64,000 nt of DNA from Wocania_A sp965224845 (GTDB lineage Bacteria > Bacteroidota > Bacteroidia > Flavobacteriales > Flavobacteriaceae), in assembly GCA_965224845.1 (NCBI GenBank), contig CBDDAJ010000009.1, positions 112,264 through 176,263 on the forward strand, written 5' to 3'. This document shows, one piece after another, positions 15,133 through 24,024 of this stretch. The position numbers and the translations under genes were made by a program. Below the pieces are notes generated by a model. It was not told the DNA's origin. It saw nothing but the letters and a program-made list of their open reading frames with translations, and did no database searches. Numbering within the stretch: position 1 is the stretch's first letter; the number at the start of each line of letters is the position of its first letter.

Positions 15133-16274
15133 TTGAAGTAGCTAACAGATTGCATACCGTTGAAGAATATTACTTTTCAAAAAAATTAAGAGAGGTTAAT
15201 TTGCTGATTGCTAATGGAAAACCTATTATTAATTTGGGGATTGGTAGCCCGGATTTACAGCCGCCACAGAAGGTTGTTGATGCTTTAACAGAAGGCTTGC
15301 TAAGCCCATCTGCACATAAGTATCAAAGTTATCAGGGATTACCAGAGCTACGAGACGCTATAGCTAAATTTTATAAAGAACATTTTTTAGTTAACCTAAG
15401 TGCAAATACTGAGATTTTACCTTTAATGGGAAGTAAAGAAGGCATTATGCACATCTCTATGGCCTATTTAAATGAAGGAGACAAAGTGTTAATACCTAAT
15501 CCAGGATATCCTACCTATCAATCGGTAACGAAATTAGTAGGAGCAAAACCTGTTTTTTATGATTTGGACGAAGCTAATGATTGGTTGCCGGATTTAAAAA
15601 AAATGGCATCGACAGATTTAAGTAAAGTAAAATTAATGTGGGTCAATTATCCGCATATGCCAACAGGAGCACAGCCTAATAAATACTTGTTTGAAGATTT
15701 AGTAGCCTTTGCAAAACGTCATAACATTTTAATTGTAAACGATAACCCTTATAGTTTTATCTTAAATAATGAGCCTCAAAGTATATTACAGGTAGATGGA
15801 GCAAAAGAAGTGTGTTTAGAGCTTAATTCTTTAAGTAAAACTTTTAATATGGCAGGTTGGCGTGTTGGTATGCTAGTTGGAAATAATAAGCATATAAATA
15901 ATGTTTTAAAAGTAAAAAGTAATATGGATTCCGGGATGTTTTATGGCATTCAAAAAGGAGCAATAGAAGCTTTAAAATGTTCTGAAATGTGGTTTGTTAC
16001 ATTAAATAGTGTGTATAAGCAACGACGAGATTTGGTTTGGAAATTAGCAGACGCTTTAAACTGCAGCTACGATAAAACTGCTACAGGGCTTTTTGTTTGG
16101 GCTAAATTGCCGGCATGTATTAGTGCAGAAACGTTTATTGATATCATCCTTAAAGAGCACCATATTTTTATTACTCCTGGAACCATTTTTGGGAGCCAAG
16201 GCGAAGGGTATATAAGGTTTTCTTTATGTGCTCCAACCGAAGTTTTAGAAGAAGCATTAGCAAGATTAACATAA
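15129..16274 (+). CDS. Class I/II PLP aminotransferase for aromatic amino acid synthesis
   Basis: A 381-residue fold-type I aminotransferase. The PLP lysine is K237 in LNSLSKTFNMAGWRVG; other family marks are INLGIGSPDLQPP near the start, NPGYPTYQ, and the NYPHMPTGA loop, where the usual NPxNPTG is altered. It overlaps pheA by four bases and is followed at two bases by tyrA, so it most likely transaminates phenylpyruvate and hydroxyphenylpyruvate (or prephenate) to the amino acids. Sequence alone does not separate these from aspartate as substrate. Confidence 0.88.
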   Translation: MIEVANRLHTVEEYYFSKKLREVNLLIANGKPIINLGIGSPDLQPPQKVVDALTEGLLSPSAHKYQSYQGLPELRDAIAKFYKEHFLVNLSANTEILPLMGSKEGIMHISMAYLNEGDKVLIPNPGYPTYQSVTKLVGAKPVFYDLDEANDWLPDLKKMASTDLSKVKLMWVNYPHMPTGAQPNKYLFEDLVAFAKRHNILIVNDNPYSFILNNEPQSILQVDGAKEVCLELNSLSKTFNMAGWRVGMLVGNNKHINNVLKVKSNMDSGMFYGIQKGAIEALKCSEMWFVTLNSVYKQRRDLVWKLADALNCSYDKTATGLFVWAKLPACISAETFIDIILKEHHIFITPGTIFGSQGEGYIRFSLCAPTEVLEEALARLT

Positions 16275-16276
16275 GT

Positions 16277-17128
16277 ATGAAGAATATATATATAATAGGA
16301 GTTGGTTTAATAGGAGGTAGCCTTGCTATTGATATAAAAAAGAATAATCCAGCCACGATTATTCATGGTATTAGTAGAAAAGAATCAACATTAAATGAAG
16401 CATTGTCCCTTCATTTAATTGATAAAAAAGCCACATTAGATGATATTGAAAATGCAGATTTGGTTATTGTATCTATTCCTGTAGATGCAACTGTAAAACT
16501 ATTACCTGGCATTTTAGATAAAATTTCGGATAGCGGATTGGTTGTAGACGCAGGCTCAACTAAGGTAGATATTTGTAAAGTAGTTGAAAATCATCCTAAG
16601 CGAAGAAATTTTTTAGCCATGCATCCTATTGCGGGAACAGAACACTCGGGTCCAAGTGCGGCAATACCAGATTTGTTTATAGGCAAAACAAATATTATTT
16701 GCGAGGTTGAAAAAACAACATTTAAGCTTCAAGAAAAAGCATTAAAGCTCTTTACAGATATAGGGATGCGTATTAGATATATGAACCCAGAAGCTCACGA
16801 TAAGCATATTGCCTACATGTCGCATTTATCTCATATTAGTTCATTTATGCTTGGTAAAACGGTTATCGAAAAAGAAAAAAATGAACGCGATATTTTTGAT
16901 ATGGCTGGGAGTGGTTTTGAGTCTACAGTTCGATTGGCCAAGAGCTCGCCAGAAATGTGGGCCCCAATTTTTAAACAAAACAAAACTAATGTTATTGAAA
17001 CATTAGAAGAGTATATTATAAACCTTACACATTTTAAAGAGTTAATGAAACAAGATGATTTTGATGCTATTTTTAACGAAATGAAAGATACCAATCATAT
17101 AAAAGATATTTTAAACGGAATAAATTAA
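16277..17128 (+). CDS. tyrA: Prephenate dehydrogenase
   Basis: A 283-residue NAD(P)-dependent enzyme converting prephenate to 4-hydroxyphenylpyruvate for tyrosine. The Rossmann motif GVGLIGGSLA is at residues 7-16, VVDAGSTK follows, and HPIAGTEHSGPSAA carries the conserved active-site segment. The start at 16277 puts the Rossmann strand at the N-terminus; an in-frame ATG at 16226 would add 17 residues that overlap the aminotransferase gene. No ACT domain follows, so feedback control may rest on the attenuator and on other enzymes of the pathway. Confidence 0.94.
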   Translation: MKNIYIIGVGLIGGSLAIDIKKNNPATIIHGISRKESTLNEALSLHLIDKKATLDDIENADLVIVSIPVDATVKLLPGILDKISDSGLVVDAGSTKVDICKVVENHPKRRNFLAMHPIAGTEHSGPSAAIPDLFIGKTNIICEVEKTTFKLQEKALKLFTDIGMRIRYMNPEAHDKHIAYMSHLSHISSFMLGKTVIEKEKNERDIFDMAGSGFESTVRLAKSSPEMWAPIFKQNKTNVIETLEEYIINLTHFKELMKQDDFDAIFNEMKDTNHIKDILNGIN

Positions 17129-17225
17129 ACTAAGTACTAAAAAATAAAATCTCAAATACCAATATTTAGTAATTATGTATAAACTTGGAATTTGGAATTT
17201 CGTTTTTTGAAATTTGAACAAGATT

Positions 17226-18308
17226 ATGGAAAACAAAAAAGAAATGAGAGCCTGGTTAGATGATTTAAAACTAAATCACCCCTTAGTGGTTGCAGGACCG
17301 TGTAGTGCAGAAACTGAAGAGCAAGTTTTAAAGATAGCCCATGCGCTTAAAGATACAGATGTTAGTTATTTTAGAGCAGGGATATGGAAACCGAGAACAC
17401 GCCCTGGTAATTTTGAAGGTGTTGGTGCATTAGGTCTTAAATGGCTTCAAAAGGTTAAGCAGGATACAGGTATGAAAGTATGTACAGAGGTCGCTAACGC
17501 TGCTCATGTTAAATTAGCTTTAGAGCATGATGTTGATATGCTTTGGATTGGTGCTCGATCTACAGTATCCCCTTTTATTATGCAGGAAATCGCTGATGCT
17601 TTACAAGGTACAGATAAGCCCGTTTTAATTAAAAACCCAGTTAATCCCGATTTATCTTTATGGCTAGGAGGTATTGAAAGGATCTACAAGTCAGGAGTTA
17701 AAAACATTGGTGCTATTCACAGAGGATTTTCAACTTTCGATAAATCTAAATATAGAAATAAACCCGAATGGCAGCTGGCTATCGAATTTCAATCTAAATT
17801 TCCAGATATACCATTAATTAATGATCCCTCTCATATTGCGGGAGACAGAAAATTAATCTTTGATATTTCTCAGGAAGCATTAGACTTAAATTTTGACGGA
17901 TTAATGATTGAAACACATCATCATCCAGATAAAGCATGGAGTGATGCTGCACAGCAAATTACCCCAGAAACTCTTATACAAATGATGATAGATTTAAAAG
18001 TAAGAAAAGAAACTGATGCCGAAGAAGATTATAATAACGCATTAAACAATTTGAGAGCAAAAATTGATGTTGTAGATAATCAAATTATTGATTTGTTGGG
18101 TAAGCGTATGGAAACTGTGGCAGGTATAGGAGAGCTTAAAAAGAACAAAAATGTAGCTGTATTACAAAGTAAACGCTGGAATGAGATTTTAGGCAAAATG
18201 GTATTAGAAGGAGAGGAACATGGATTAAGCGAGGAGTTTATTTTGAGAATGTTTAAAGCCATTCACCAAGAATCGATAAACCACCAAGAAAAAATAATAA
18301 ATGGATAA
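17226..18308 (+). CDS. Bifunctional 3-deoxy-7-phosphoheptulonate synthase / chorismate mutase
   Basis: A 360-residue fusion. Residues 1 to about 260 form the DAHP synthase TIM barrel of the AroA-beta type (VVAGPCSAETEEQV, FRAGIWKPRTRPG, IGARSTVSPF, NDPSHIAGDR, METHHHPD-like IETHHHPDKAWSD), the first step of the shikimate pathway. The C-terminal 90 residues are an AroQ-type chorismate mutase helix bundle (LRAKIDVVDNQIIDLLGKRM, VLQSKRWNEIL). One protein thus supplies both the first committed step and the chorismate-to-prephenate branch for the operon. The start at 17226 is preferred over 17214. A repeat-like 97-base gap separates it from tyrA, and a strong terminator follows. Confidence 0.94.
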   Translation: MENKKEMRAWLDDLKLNHPLVVAGPCSAETEEQVLKIAHALKDTDVSYFRAGIWKPRTRPGNFEGVGALGLKWLQKVKQDTGMKVCTEVANAAHVKLALEHDVDMLWIGARSTVSPFIMQEIADALQGTDKPVLIKNPVNPDLSLWLGGIERIYKSGVKNIGAIHRGFSTFDKSKYRNKPEWQLAIEFQSKFPDIPLINDPSHIAGDRKLIFDISQEALDLNFDGLMIETHHHPDKAWSDAAQQITPETLIQMMIDLKVRKETDAEEDYNNALNNLRAKIDVVDNQIIDLLGKRMETVAGIGELKKNKNVAVLQSKRWNEILGKMVLEGEEHGLSEEFILRMFKAIHQESINHQEKIING

Positions 18309-18311
18309 TTA

Positions 18312-18345
18312 AAAAAAATGCCTCGCAATTGCGAGGCATTTTTTT
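18312..18345. terminator. Bidirectional intrinsic terminator
   Basis: A perfect 34-base palindrome: seven A, then ATGCCTCGCAA and its complement, then seven T. It follows the DAHP synthase gene by three bases and precedes the 3' end of a convergent gene, so it can terminate both transcripts. Confidence 0.93.
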
Positions 18346-18357
18346 ATAAACAAGCTA

Positions 18358-18807
18358 TTATTGTTTCTTTCTTTTAAAAATATAACGTGTAATAAAAATA
18401 CCCTGATTATCACCTTTTCCGGCACTTTCTACTGCGCTATTAACAAATGCCAGCTCCCATCCCTCTTCTATCATCGTGTTGATTTTAGAAGTAATTATAG
18501 CATCATTGGCTGCAATATTTTGAAAACGAATACCGCCAAGATTAAAGAAATTTAATAATTTGGTTTCATCAAAGCCTTTAACTCTTATATCGCCTCGTTT
18601 AGATTTATTTCGTGTGTTATCCTCCTCAGTTTGGGTAGAAGTGTATTCTTTATAATTTTTTTCTTCATTAGCGCTAATAAGCCTAGAACGCCCTAAACCA
18701 CTAGGAACAATTGATTCTACACTAGTAATAACTTTGTACTCTACCTGGGCACTTGCATCAAAAAATGCAAAAAGGCTAATAGCCAAAACAATAAGTAATT
18801 TTTTCAT
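18358..18807 (-). CDS. Secreted hypothetical protein, DUF4177-like
   Basis: A 149-residue protein with a signal peptide of about 20 residues ending FDASAQ. The C-terminal region, TMIEEGWELAFVNSAVES followed by ITRYIFKR, resembles the small DUF4177 fold, in which a GWELV strand is diagnostic. A charged, Lys/Glu-rich linker occupies the middle (about residues 45-80). It probably works in the periplasm or on the envelope; no function is known. It converges on the aromatic operon across a shared terminator and diverges from rsgA. Confidence 0.6.
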   Translation of the reverse strand: MKKLLIVLAISLFAFFDASAQVEYKVITSVESIVPSGLGRSRLISANEEKNYKEYTSTQTEEDNTRNKSKRGDIRVKGFDETKLLNFFNLGGIRFQNIAANDAIITSKINTMIEEGWELAFVNSAVESAGKGDNQGIFITRYIFKRKKQ

Positions 18808-18897
18808 GTTGTTGATTTTTGTTAAAAATTAATAATGACAAGATTAACCAATATCTATGCCAAAAAAATTTTTTTTAGCTTTACTTTTGAAAAAATT

Positions 18898-19848
18898 ATG
18901 ACAGGACGCGTTTATAAATCTACAGGTAGTTGGTACTCAGTTAAAACCGAATTAGGAGAGCTCTACAAATGCCGTATAAAAGGCAAGTTTCGTATAAAGG
19001 GGATTAAAAGTACCAACCCTATTGCTGTGGGCGATATTGTTGACTTCGAATTAGAAACAGACAATGATCAGGAGTCTGGAATTATTTATAATATTCAAGA
19101 AAGAACTAACTATATTGTTAGAAAATCTGTAAATCTATCTAAACAAACACATATTATTTCTGCGAACATCGACCTGGTCTTTTTAATGATTACCATTAAT
19201 AACCCTCCTACACTAACCAGTTTTATTGATCGATTTTTAGTAACTGCAGAAGCATATTCTATAAAAACCGTACTGCTGTTTAATAAGATTGATACTTATG
19301 ATGAGGATACACTTAATGAGGTGAAATATTTAGCACATGTATATAGAAAAATTGGTTACGAATGTATAGGTGTTTCTGCTGTAACAGGCAAAAATGTTGA
19401 AAAAGTAAAGGCTTTAATGCGTGGTAAAGTAAGTGTGTTTTCGGGGCATTCTGGTGTTGGGAAATCTACACTTGTAAATGCTATTGAGCCTTCGTTAAAT
19501 ATTAAAACCAAAGAAATTTCAACGCAGCACATGCAAGGGCAGCATACAACTACTTTTGCAGAAATGTTCGATTTAAGTTTTGATGCTAAAATTATTGATA
19601 CGCCAGGAATAAAAGGTTTTGGAGTTGTAGATATGGATAAAGAAGAGGTAGGCGATTATTTTCCAGAAATATTCAGGCTAAAACAGGATTGTAAGTTCAA
19701 TAACTGTTTGCATACCAAAGAACCAAAATGTGCTATAAAGAAAGCTTTAGATAGTGATGAGATAGCATTTTCGCGTTATCGTAGTTATTTGCAAATTATT
19801 GAAGGTGAGGATGAGCATTATAGAACAGATAATTGGGAAAAGGAATGA
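18898..19848 (+). CDS. rsgA: Ribosome small-subunit maturation GTPase RsgA
   Basis: A 316-residue circularly permuted GTPase that helps mature the 30S subunit. An N-terminal OB-fold is followed by the G domain in permuted order: NKID (G4) before the P-loop GHSGVGKST (G1), with DTPGIKGFG (G3) after it. A C-terminal zinc motif reads CKFNNCLHTKEPKC. The ATG at 18898 is chosen because it gives the family's usual MTGRVYKSTGSWY start; the longer frame from 18835 adds 21 atypical residues. Confidence 0.94.
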   Translation: MTGRVYKSTGSWYSVKTELGELYKCRIKGKFRIKGIKSTNPIAVGDIVDFELETDNDQESGIIYNIQERTNYIVRKSVNLSKQTHIISANIDLVFLMITINNPPTLTSFIDRFLVTAEAYSIKTVLLFNKIDTYDEDTLNEVKYLAHVYRKIGYECIGVSAVTGKNVEKVKALMRGKVSVFSGHSGVGKSTLVNAIEPSLNIKTKEISTQHMQGQHTTTFAEMFDLSFDAKIIDTPGIKGFGVVDMDKEEVGDYFPEIFRLKQDCKFNNCLHTKEPKCAIKKALDSDEIAFSRYRSYLQIIEGEDEHYRTDNWEKE

Positions 19849-19882
19849 TTATCTTTTTGTCAAATTAAAATAACTGATATAG

Positions 19883-21043
19883 ATGAAATATAGTTTTACA
19901 TGTCTTCTAACTTTATTAGTTGTAGTGAGTTGTTTGAACAATAAAGTTAAAAAACAGAACCCTCAAGCTATTAATGAAGCTAATGAAATATTAAAGCTCA
20001 ACACACTGTTTAAACAAGGAGAGGCAGGCTATGCTTGTTATAGAATACCAGCAATTGTTACTACTAATAACGGAGCTGTTTTAGCTTTTAGTGAAGCTCG
20101 AAAATTTGGATGTTCAGACACAGGGGATATTGACCTTGTAATGAAAAAATCTATAGATAATGGTATTACATGGAGTAGTGTTAAAATAGTTTGGAATGAT
20201 AAAGCTAATGTATGTGGAAATCCAACACCAGTAGTAGATACCGATACAGGAGATGTGCATTTACTTACTACTTGGAATAATGGAGAAGACCATGAATCAG
20301 AAATTATTGAAGGCACTAGTATTGATGATAGGTTAGTATACCATTTAATATCTACTGATGAAGGAGAGACATGGTCTGAACCCAATAATATTACTCAAAG
20401 TGTTAAAAAAAGCAGTTGGTCGTGGTACGCCACAGGGCCTGTACATGGTATTCAATTAAAAAAAGGAAGTTATAAAGGAAGATTAGTAATACCATGCGAC
20501 CATATTGAAAAAGAAACAAAAAGATATTATTCTCACGTTTTTTATTCTGATGATCATGGTGCTTCTTGGAAACTTGGAGGAAGCACTCCTGTTGATCAAG
20601 TAAATGAATGTACGGTAGCAGAATTAACCAATGGTAATTTATTGCTTAATATGCGCAATTATAATAGAGATGCTATTAAGTCTAGGCAGACAGCAATAAG
20701 TAAAAATGGTGGGGATACATGGATTAATCAAAAATTTGATACCCAATTACCCGAACCAAGGTGTCAAGGTGCGTTATTGTCTGTTGAAAAGAACAATAAA
20801 AATGTTTTACTATTTACAAACCCAGCAGATTCAATAGCCAGAACTCATATGACACTTTCAATAAGTAATAACGATGGTGTAAGCTGGGATAAAAAGATAT
20901 CAATTTATAAATCACATTCTGCCTATTCGGATCTTACAGAGCTAAAAAACGGAAATATTTTGGTTCTATATGAAGCTGGTAACGAAAACCCTTACGAAGG
21001 GATTCGATATAAAATTATTCCTGAAAACCTTATTTTTAATTAA
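19883..21043 (+). CDS. Lipoprotein exo-sialidase (GH33-type, BNR repeats)
   Basis: A 386-residue protein with a lipoprotein signal (lipidated Cys17 in VVVSC). The YRIPAI segment holds the RIP arginine (R54) of the sialidase triad, and five Asp-box repeats follow: SIDNGITW, STDEGETW, SDDHGASW, SKNGGDTW and SNNDGVSW. This is the six-bladed propeller of exo-alpha-sialidases, which release terminal sialic acid from glycans. It would be anchored in the cell envelope facing outward or the periplasm. No sialic-acid catabolism genes are nearby; it sits between rsgA and dtd, which suggests a single-gene insertion. A related glycosidase of the same fold remains possible. Confidence 0.82.
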   Translation: MKYSFTCLLTLLVVVSCLNNKVKKQNPQAINEANEILKLNTLFKQGEAGYACYRIPAIVTTNNGAVLAFSEARKFGCSDTGDIDLVMKKSIDNGITWSSVKIVWNDKANVCGNPTPVVDTDTGDVHLLTTWNNGEDHESEIIEGTSIDDRLVYHLISTDEGETWSEPNNITQSVKKSSWSWYATGPVHGIQLKKGSYKGRLVIPCDHIEKETKRYYSHVFYSDDHGASWKLGGSTPVDQVNECTVAELTNGNLLLNMRNYNRDAIKSRQTAISKNGGDTWINQKFDTQLPEPRCQGALLSVEKNNKNVLLFTNPADSIARTHMTLSISNNDGVSWDKKISIYKSHSAYSDLTELKNGNILVLYEAGNENPYEGIRYKIIPENLIFN

Positions 21044-21055
21044 GGATTATTTATA

Positions 21056-21508
21056 ATGAAAGTTGTTATACAAAGAGTTTTAAAAGCTAGTGTTACTATT
21101 CAAAACAAAAAAGTAGCATCCATTAAAAATGGATTATTGGTGCTTTTAGGAATTGTTAATGAAGACTCTCAAGAAGATATTAAGTGGTTAACCAATAAAG
21201 TAGTGAATCTTCGAGTTTTTGGAGACCAGAATGGTGTGATGAATAAATCGGTTATTGATGTAAACGGCGATATTATTGTAGTTAGTCAATTTACATTACA
21301 CGCTTCAACTAAAAAAGGCAACCGGCCCAGTTATATTAAAGCTTCAAAACCAGATATTGCCATTCCGTTATATAATACTTTTATAAACCAGTTGACGTTA
21401 AGCTTAGGCAAGCCAGTTCAAACCGGCGAATTTGGTGCTGATATGAAAGTTGAACTCCTTAATGATGGTCCGGTAACCATTATAATCGATTCTAAGAACA
21501 AAGACTAA
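21056..21508 (+). CDS. dtd: D-aminoacyl-tRNA deacylase
   Basis: A 150-residue enzyme that hydrolyses D-aminoacyl-tRNA and mischarged glycyl-tRNA(Ala). Family hallmarks are the opening MKVVIQRVLKASV, SQFTLHASTKKGNRPSY with the conserved SQFT loop, and NDGPVTIIIDS near the end, where the Gly-Pro pair guards chiral selection. It is followed with no gap by a TTG-started membrane protein gene. Confidence 0.95.
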   Translation: MKVVIQRVLKASVTIQNKKVASIKNGLLVLLGIVNEDSQEDIKWLTNKVVNLRVFGDQNGVMNKSVIDVNGDIIVVSQFTLHASTKKGNRPSYIKASKPDIAIPLYNTFINQLTLSLGKPVQTGEFGADMKVELLNDGPVTIIIDSKNKD

Positions 21509-22024
21509 TTGGCATCAATTTTCGGACATAGTATAGTTGGTCTTACAATTTCAAAACTTATTGATAAAAAAAGTGATAGATTATTATTGTTGTTTGCCAT
21601 TTTCTCAACCATACTACCAGATTTTGATGTTATAGGCTTTAAATTTGGGATTTCATATTTGCACCCCTTAGGCCATAGAGGCTTTACACACTCCATGGTG
21701 TTTGCCATTTTGTGGGCGATTATTTTAGTGTTTACTGTTGGTAAAAAAAATAAGCTCATTTGGTTTTTGGTTATTTTTTTATCCACTTTGTCTCATGGCA
21801 TTTTAGATGCGATGACTTCCGGTGGTAAGGGTGTTGGTTTTTTAATCCCCTTTAATGATAACCGTTTTTTCTTTCCCTTTAGAGGCATTAAAGTGTCACC
21901 TATTGGAGTAAGTGAATTTTTATCTGAGTGGGGCTTACAAGTTATTTTTAGTGAAATAAAGTATGTGATTTTTCCGTGTTTCTTTATATTAGCTGTAAGA
22001 ATTTTAATTAAAAAGGTAAAGTGA
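21509..22024 (+). CDS. YdjM/DUF457-family membrane-bound metal-dependent hydrolase
   Basis: A 171-residue integral membrane protein with three to four hydrophobic segments and the family's histidine/aspartate motifs: FGHSIVG at the start, IFSTILPDFDVIG, LGHRGFTHSM and LSHGILDAMTSGG. Relatives are annotated as metal-dependent hydrolases, with unproven substrates. The start must be the TTG immediately after the dtd stop, since the same frame is closed before it and the next ATG would remove the first motifs. Confidence 0.8.
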   Translation: MASIFGHSIVGLTISKLIDKKSDRLLLLFAIFSTILPDFDVIGFKFGISYLHPLGHRGFTHSMVFAILWAIILVFTVGKKNKLIWFLVIFLSTLSHGILDAMTSGGKGVGFLIPFNDNRFFFPFRGIKVSPIGVSEFLSEWGLQVIFSEIKYVIFPCFFILAVRILIKKVK

Positions 22025-22110
22025 GGTTTTTGAGAATATGATTTTTCTCATATTTGTAAACGTTTTATTCCTTTACATTTACTTTTTTAATCTTGTTTAA
22101 AAAATAAACC

Positions 22111-24021
22111 ATGATATTAAAATCCATTACGAATATTTTAATGCTATTCGTAACACTAACCCTTTTTTCTCAAGATAACTTATATTCCAGTTTAACTATT
22201 CCTGATGATTTAAAAAAAAATGCAAATGCGGTAGTAAGGCTTAATGAAATAATTGTTTCGTTAAAATCTTCTAGCGAAATGTCTATTAAAGAAAAAAGGA
22301 TTATAACTGTAATAAATAAACAAGGCGATAAAACTCTTGATGCTTATGTGCATTATGATAAAAATGTAAAAATAAAAACTCTTGAAGCTATTGCTTATGA
22401 TGCTGCGGGTAATGAAATAAAAAAAATAAGAAAGAATGATTTTAAAGATGTTAGTGCTGTAGGAGGAGGTACTCTATATTCTGATTCAAGAGTTAAGTAT
22501 TTAGAATATACACCTATTAATTATCCATACACTATTGAGTTTACTTACGAAACTATTACAAGTAATACAGCATTTATTCCTTCATTTATTCCAATAGACG
22601 ATTATTTTATTAGTGTAGAAACAAGCTCTTACACGATAAGTTTTCCTGAGAATATTAGTGTCAGAAAAAAAGAAAAAAATATTCAATCTTTAGATATTGA
22701 AACAGAAATTAGTGACAAAAATATTTTTTATAAAGCTAAGAATATGACAGCATACAAACCAGAAGATTATAGTCCATCAATGGTTGACTTTGTTCCAAAA
22801 GTTTTGTTTGCCTCAAAGCAGTTTTCCCTAGAAGGAGTAAATACTGTTGTTGAAAACTGGGATGATTTTGCTAAATGGATGTATCATGATTTAATTAAAG
22901 TTACTCATGATTTGCCAGAAAGTACAATTAAAGATATTCAAAATTTGGTTAAAGATGAAAGTAATGATATTGACAAGGCTAAAAGGATTTATCAATACGT
23001 GCAAGATAAAGTAAGGTATATTAGTGTACAAGTTGGTATTGGTGGCTGGAAGCCTTTTAATGCTTCTGAAGTAGATAAATTAGGGTATGGAGATTGTAAA
23101 GCATTAACAAATTATACAATGGCGCTTTTAAAATCGGTGAATGTTGAGTCTAATTATAGTGTGGTGTATGCTGGAAGTTCTCAAAGAAGCATTGAGCAAG
23201 ATTTTACTTCAATTCAAGGAAATCATGTTATTCTTTCAATTCCGAATAATAATGAAACGGTTTGGCTTGAATGCACAAGTCAAAAACTACCATTTGGCTT
23301 TATTGGAGATTTTACTGACGATAGAGATGTTTTGGTAATTACGCCAGATGGTGGCGAAATTAAACATACAAAAAAGTATACTACTGAGGAGAATACTCAA
23401 ATTATTAAAGGTAATTATACAGTTTCAAAAGAAGGCAATATAGAAGCAAAAGTTGAAATAAAATCTAAAGGCATTCAATACGATGATAAATACTGGCTAG
23501 AGTCTGAAACGCGAAGAGATTTGGATGAAAGCTATAAAAAACGTTGGAGATATATTAATAATTTAATTATTAATGATATAAATATTGAGAATGATAAGGA
23601 TAGTATTGTGTTTAAGGAAACAGTAAACTTTAAAGCTGAAAATTACCCTAAAATAATAGCCGGTAGAATGCTTTTAACGGTTAATGCTTTTAACAGAAAT
23701 ATGCATATTCCTGACCGATACAGAAATAGGAATCTGCCTTTAAAAATAAAAAGAGGTTTTATTGATACTGATGAGGTAGAGATTAAGCTACCAAAAGATT
23801 ATAAAGTAGAATCGTTACCCAAAAAGAAAGTAATAGAAAATAAGTTTGGAAACTATTTAGCAGAAGTGATAGTTAAAGATGAAAATACATTAATTTATAA
23901 AAGAGAGTTTGTTGTTAAAGATGGTCAATTCCCTAAAGAAGATTATAGTGATTTTAGAAAATTTTATAAAGAAGTTTCAAAACTAGATAACGCAAAAGTG
24001 GCACTAATTAAAAAGGAATAA
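22111..24021 (+). CDS. DUF3857 and transglutaminase-like domain protein
   Basis: A 636-residue secreted protein with a signal peptide (about residues 1-20). Residues about 50-230 form the DUF3857 beta-sandwich, and a transglutaminase-like core follows with Cys329 in LGYGDCKALTNY and a histidine in GNHVILSIP. The C-terminal part is another beta-rich region. The Cys-His pair suggests this one could be catalytically competent, as a protease or crosslinker in the periplasm or at the surface. A paralogue follows three bases downstream, so the two are probably co-expressed. Confidence 0.85.
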   Translation: MILKSITNILMLFVTLTLFSQDNLYSSLTIPDDLKKNANAVVRLNEIIVSLKSSSEMSIKEKRIITVINKQGDKTLDAYVHYDKNVKIKTLEAIAYDAAGNEIKKIRKNDFKDVSAVGGGTLYSDSRVKYLEYTPINYPYTIEFTYETITSNTAFIPSFIPIDDYFISVETSSYTISFPENISVRKKEKNIQSLDIETEISDKNIFYKAKNMTAYKPEDYSPSMVDFVPKVLFASKQFSLEGVNTVVENWDDFAKWMYHDLIKVTHDLPESTIKDIQNLVKDESNDIDKAKRIYQYVQDKVRYISVQVGIGGWKPFNASEVDKLGYGDCKALTNYTMALLKSVNVESNYSVVYAGSSQRSIEQDFTSIQGNHVILSIPNNNETVWLECTSQKLPFGFIGDFTDDRDVLVITPDGGEIKHTKKYTTEENTQIIKGNYTVSKEGNIEAKVEIKSKGIQYDDKYWLESETRRDLDESYKKRWRYINNLIINDINIENDKDSIVFKETVNFKAENYPKIIAGRMLLTVNAFNRNMHIPDRYRNRNLPLKIKRGFIDTDEVEIKLPKDYKVESLPKKKVIENKFGNYLAEVIVKDENTLIYKREFVVKDGQFPKEDYSDFRKFYKEVSKLDNAKVALIKKE

Positions 24022-24024
24022 ATA

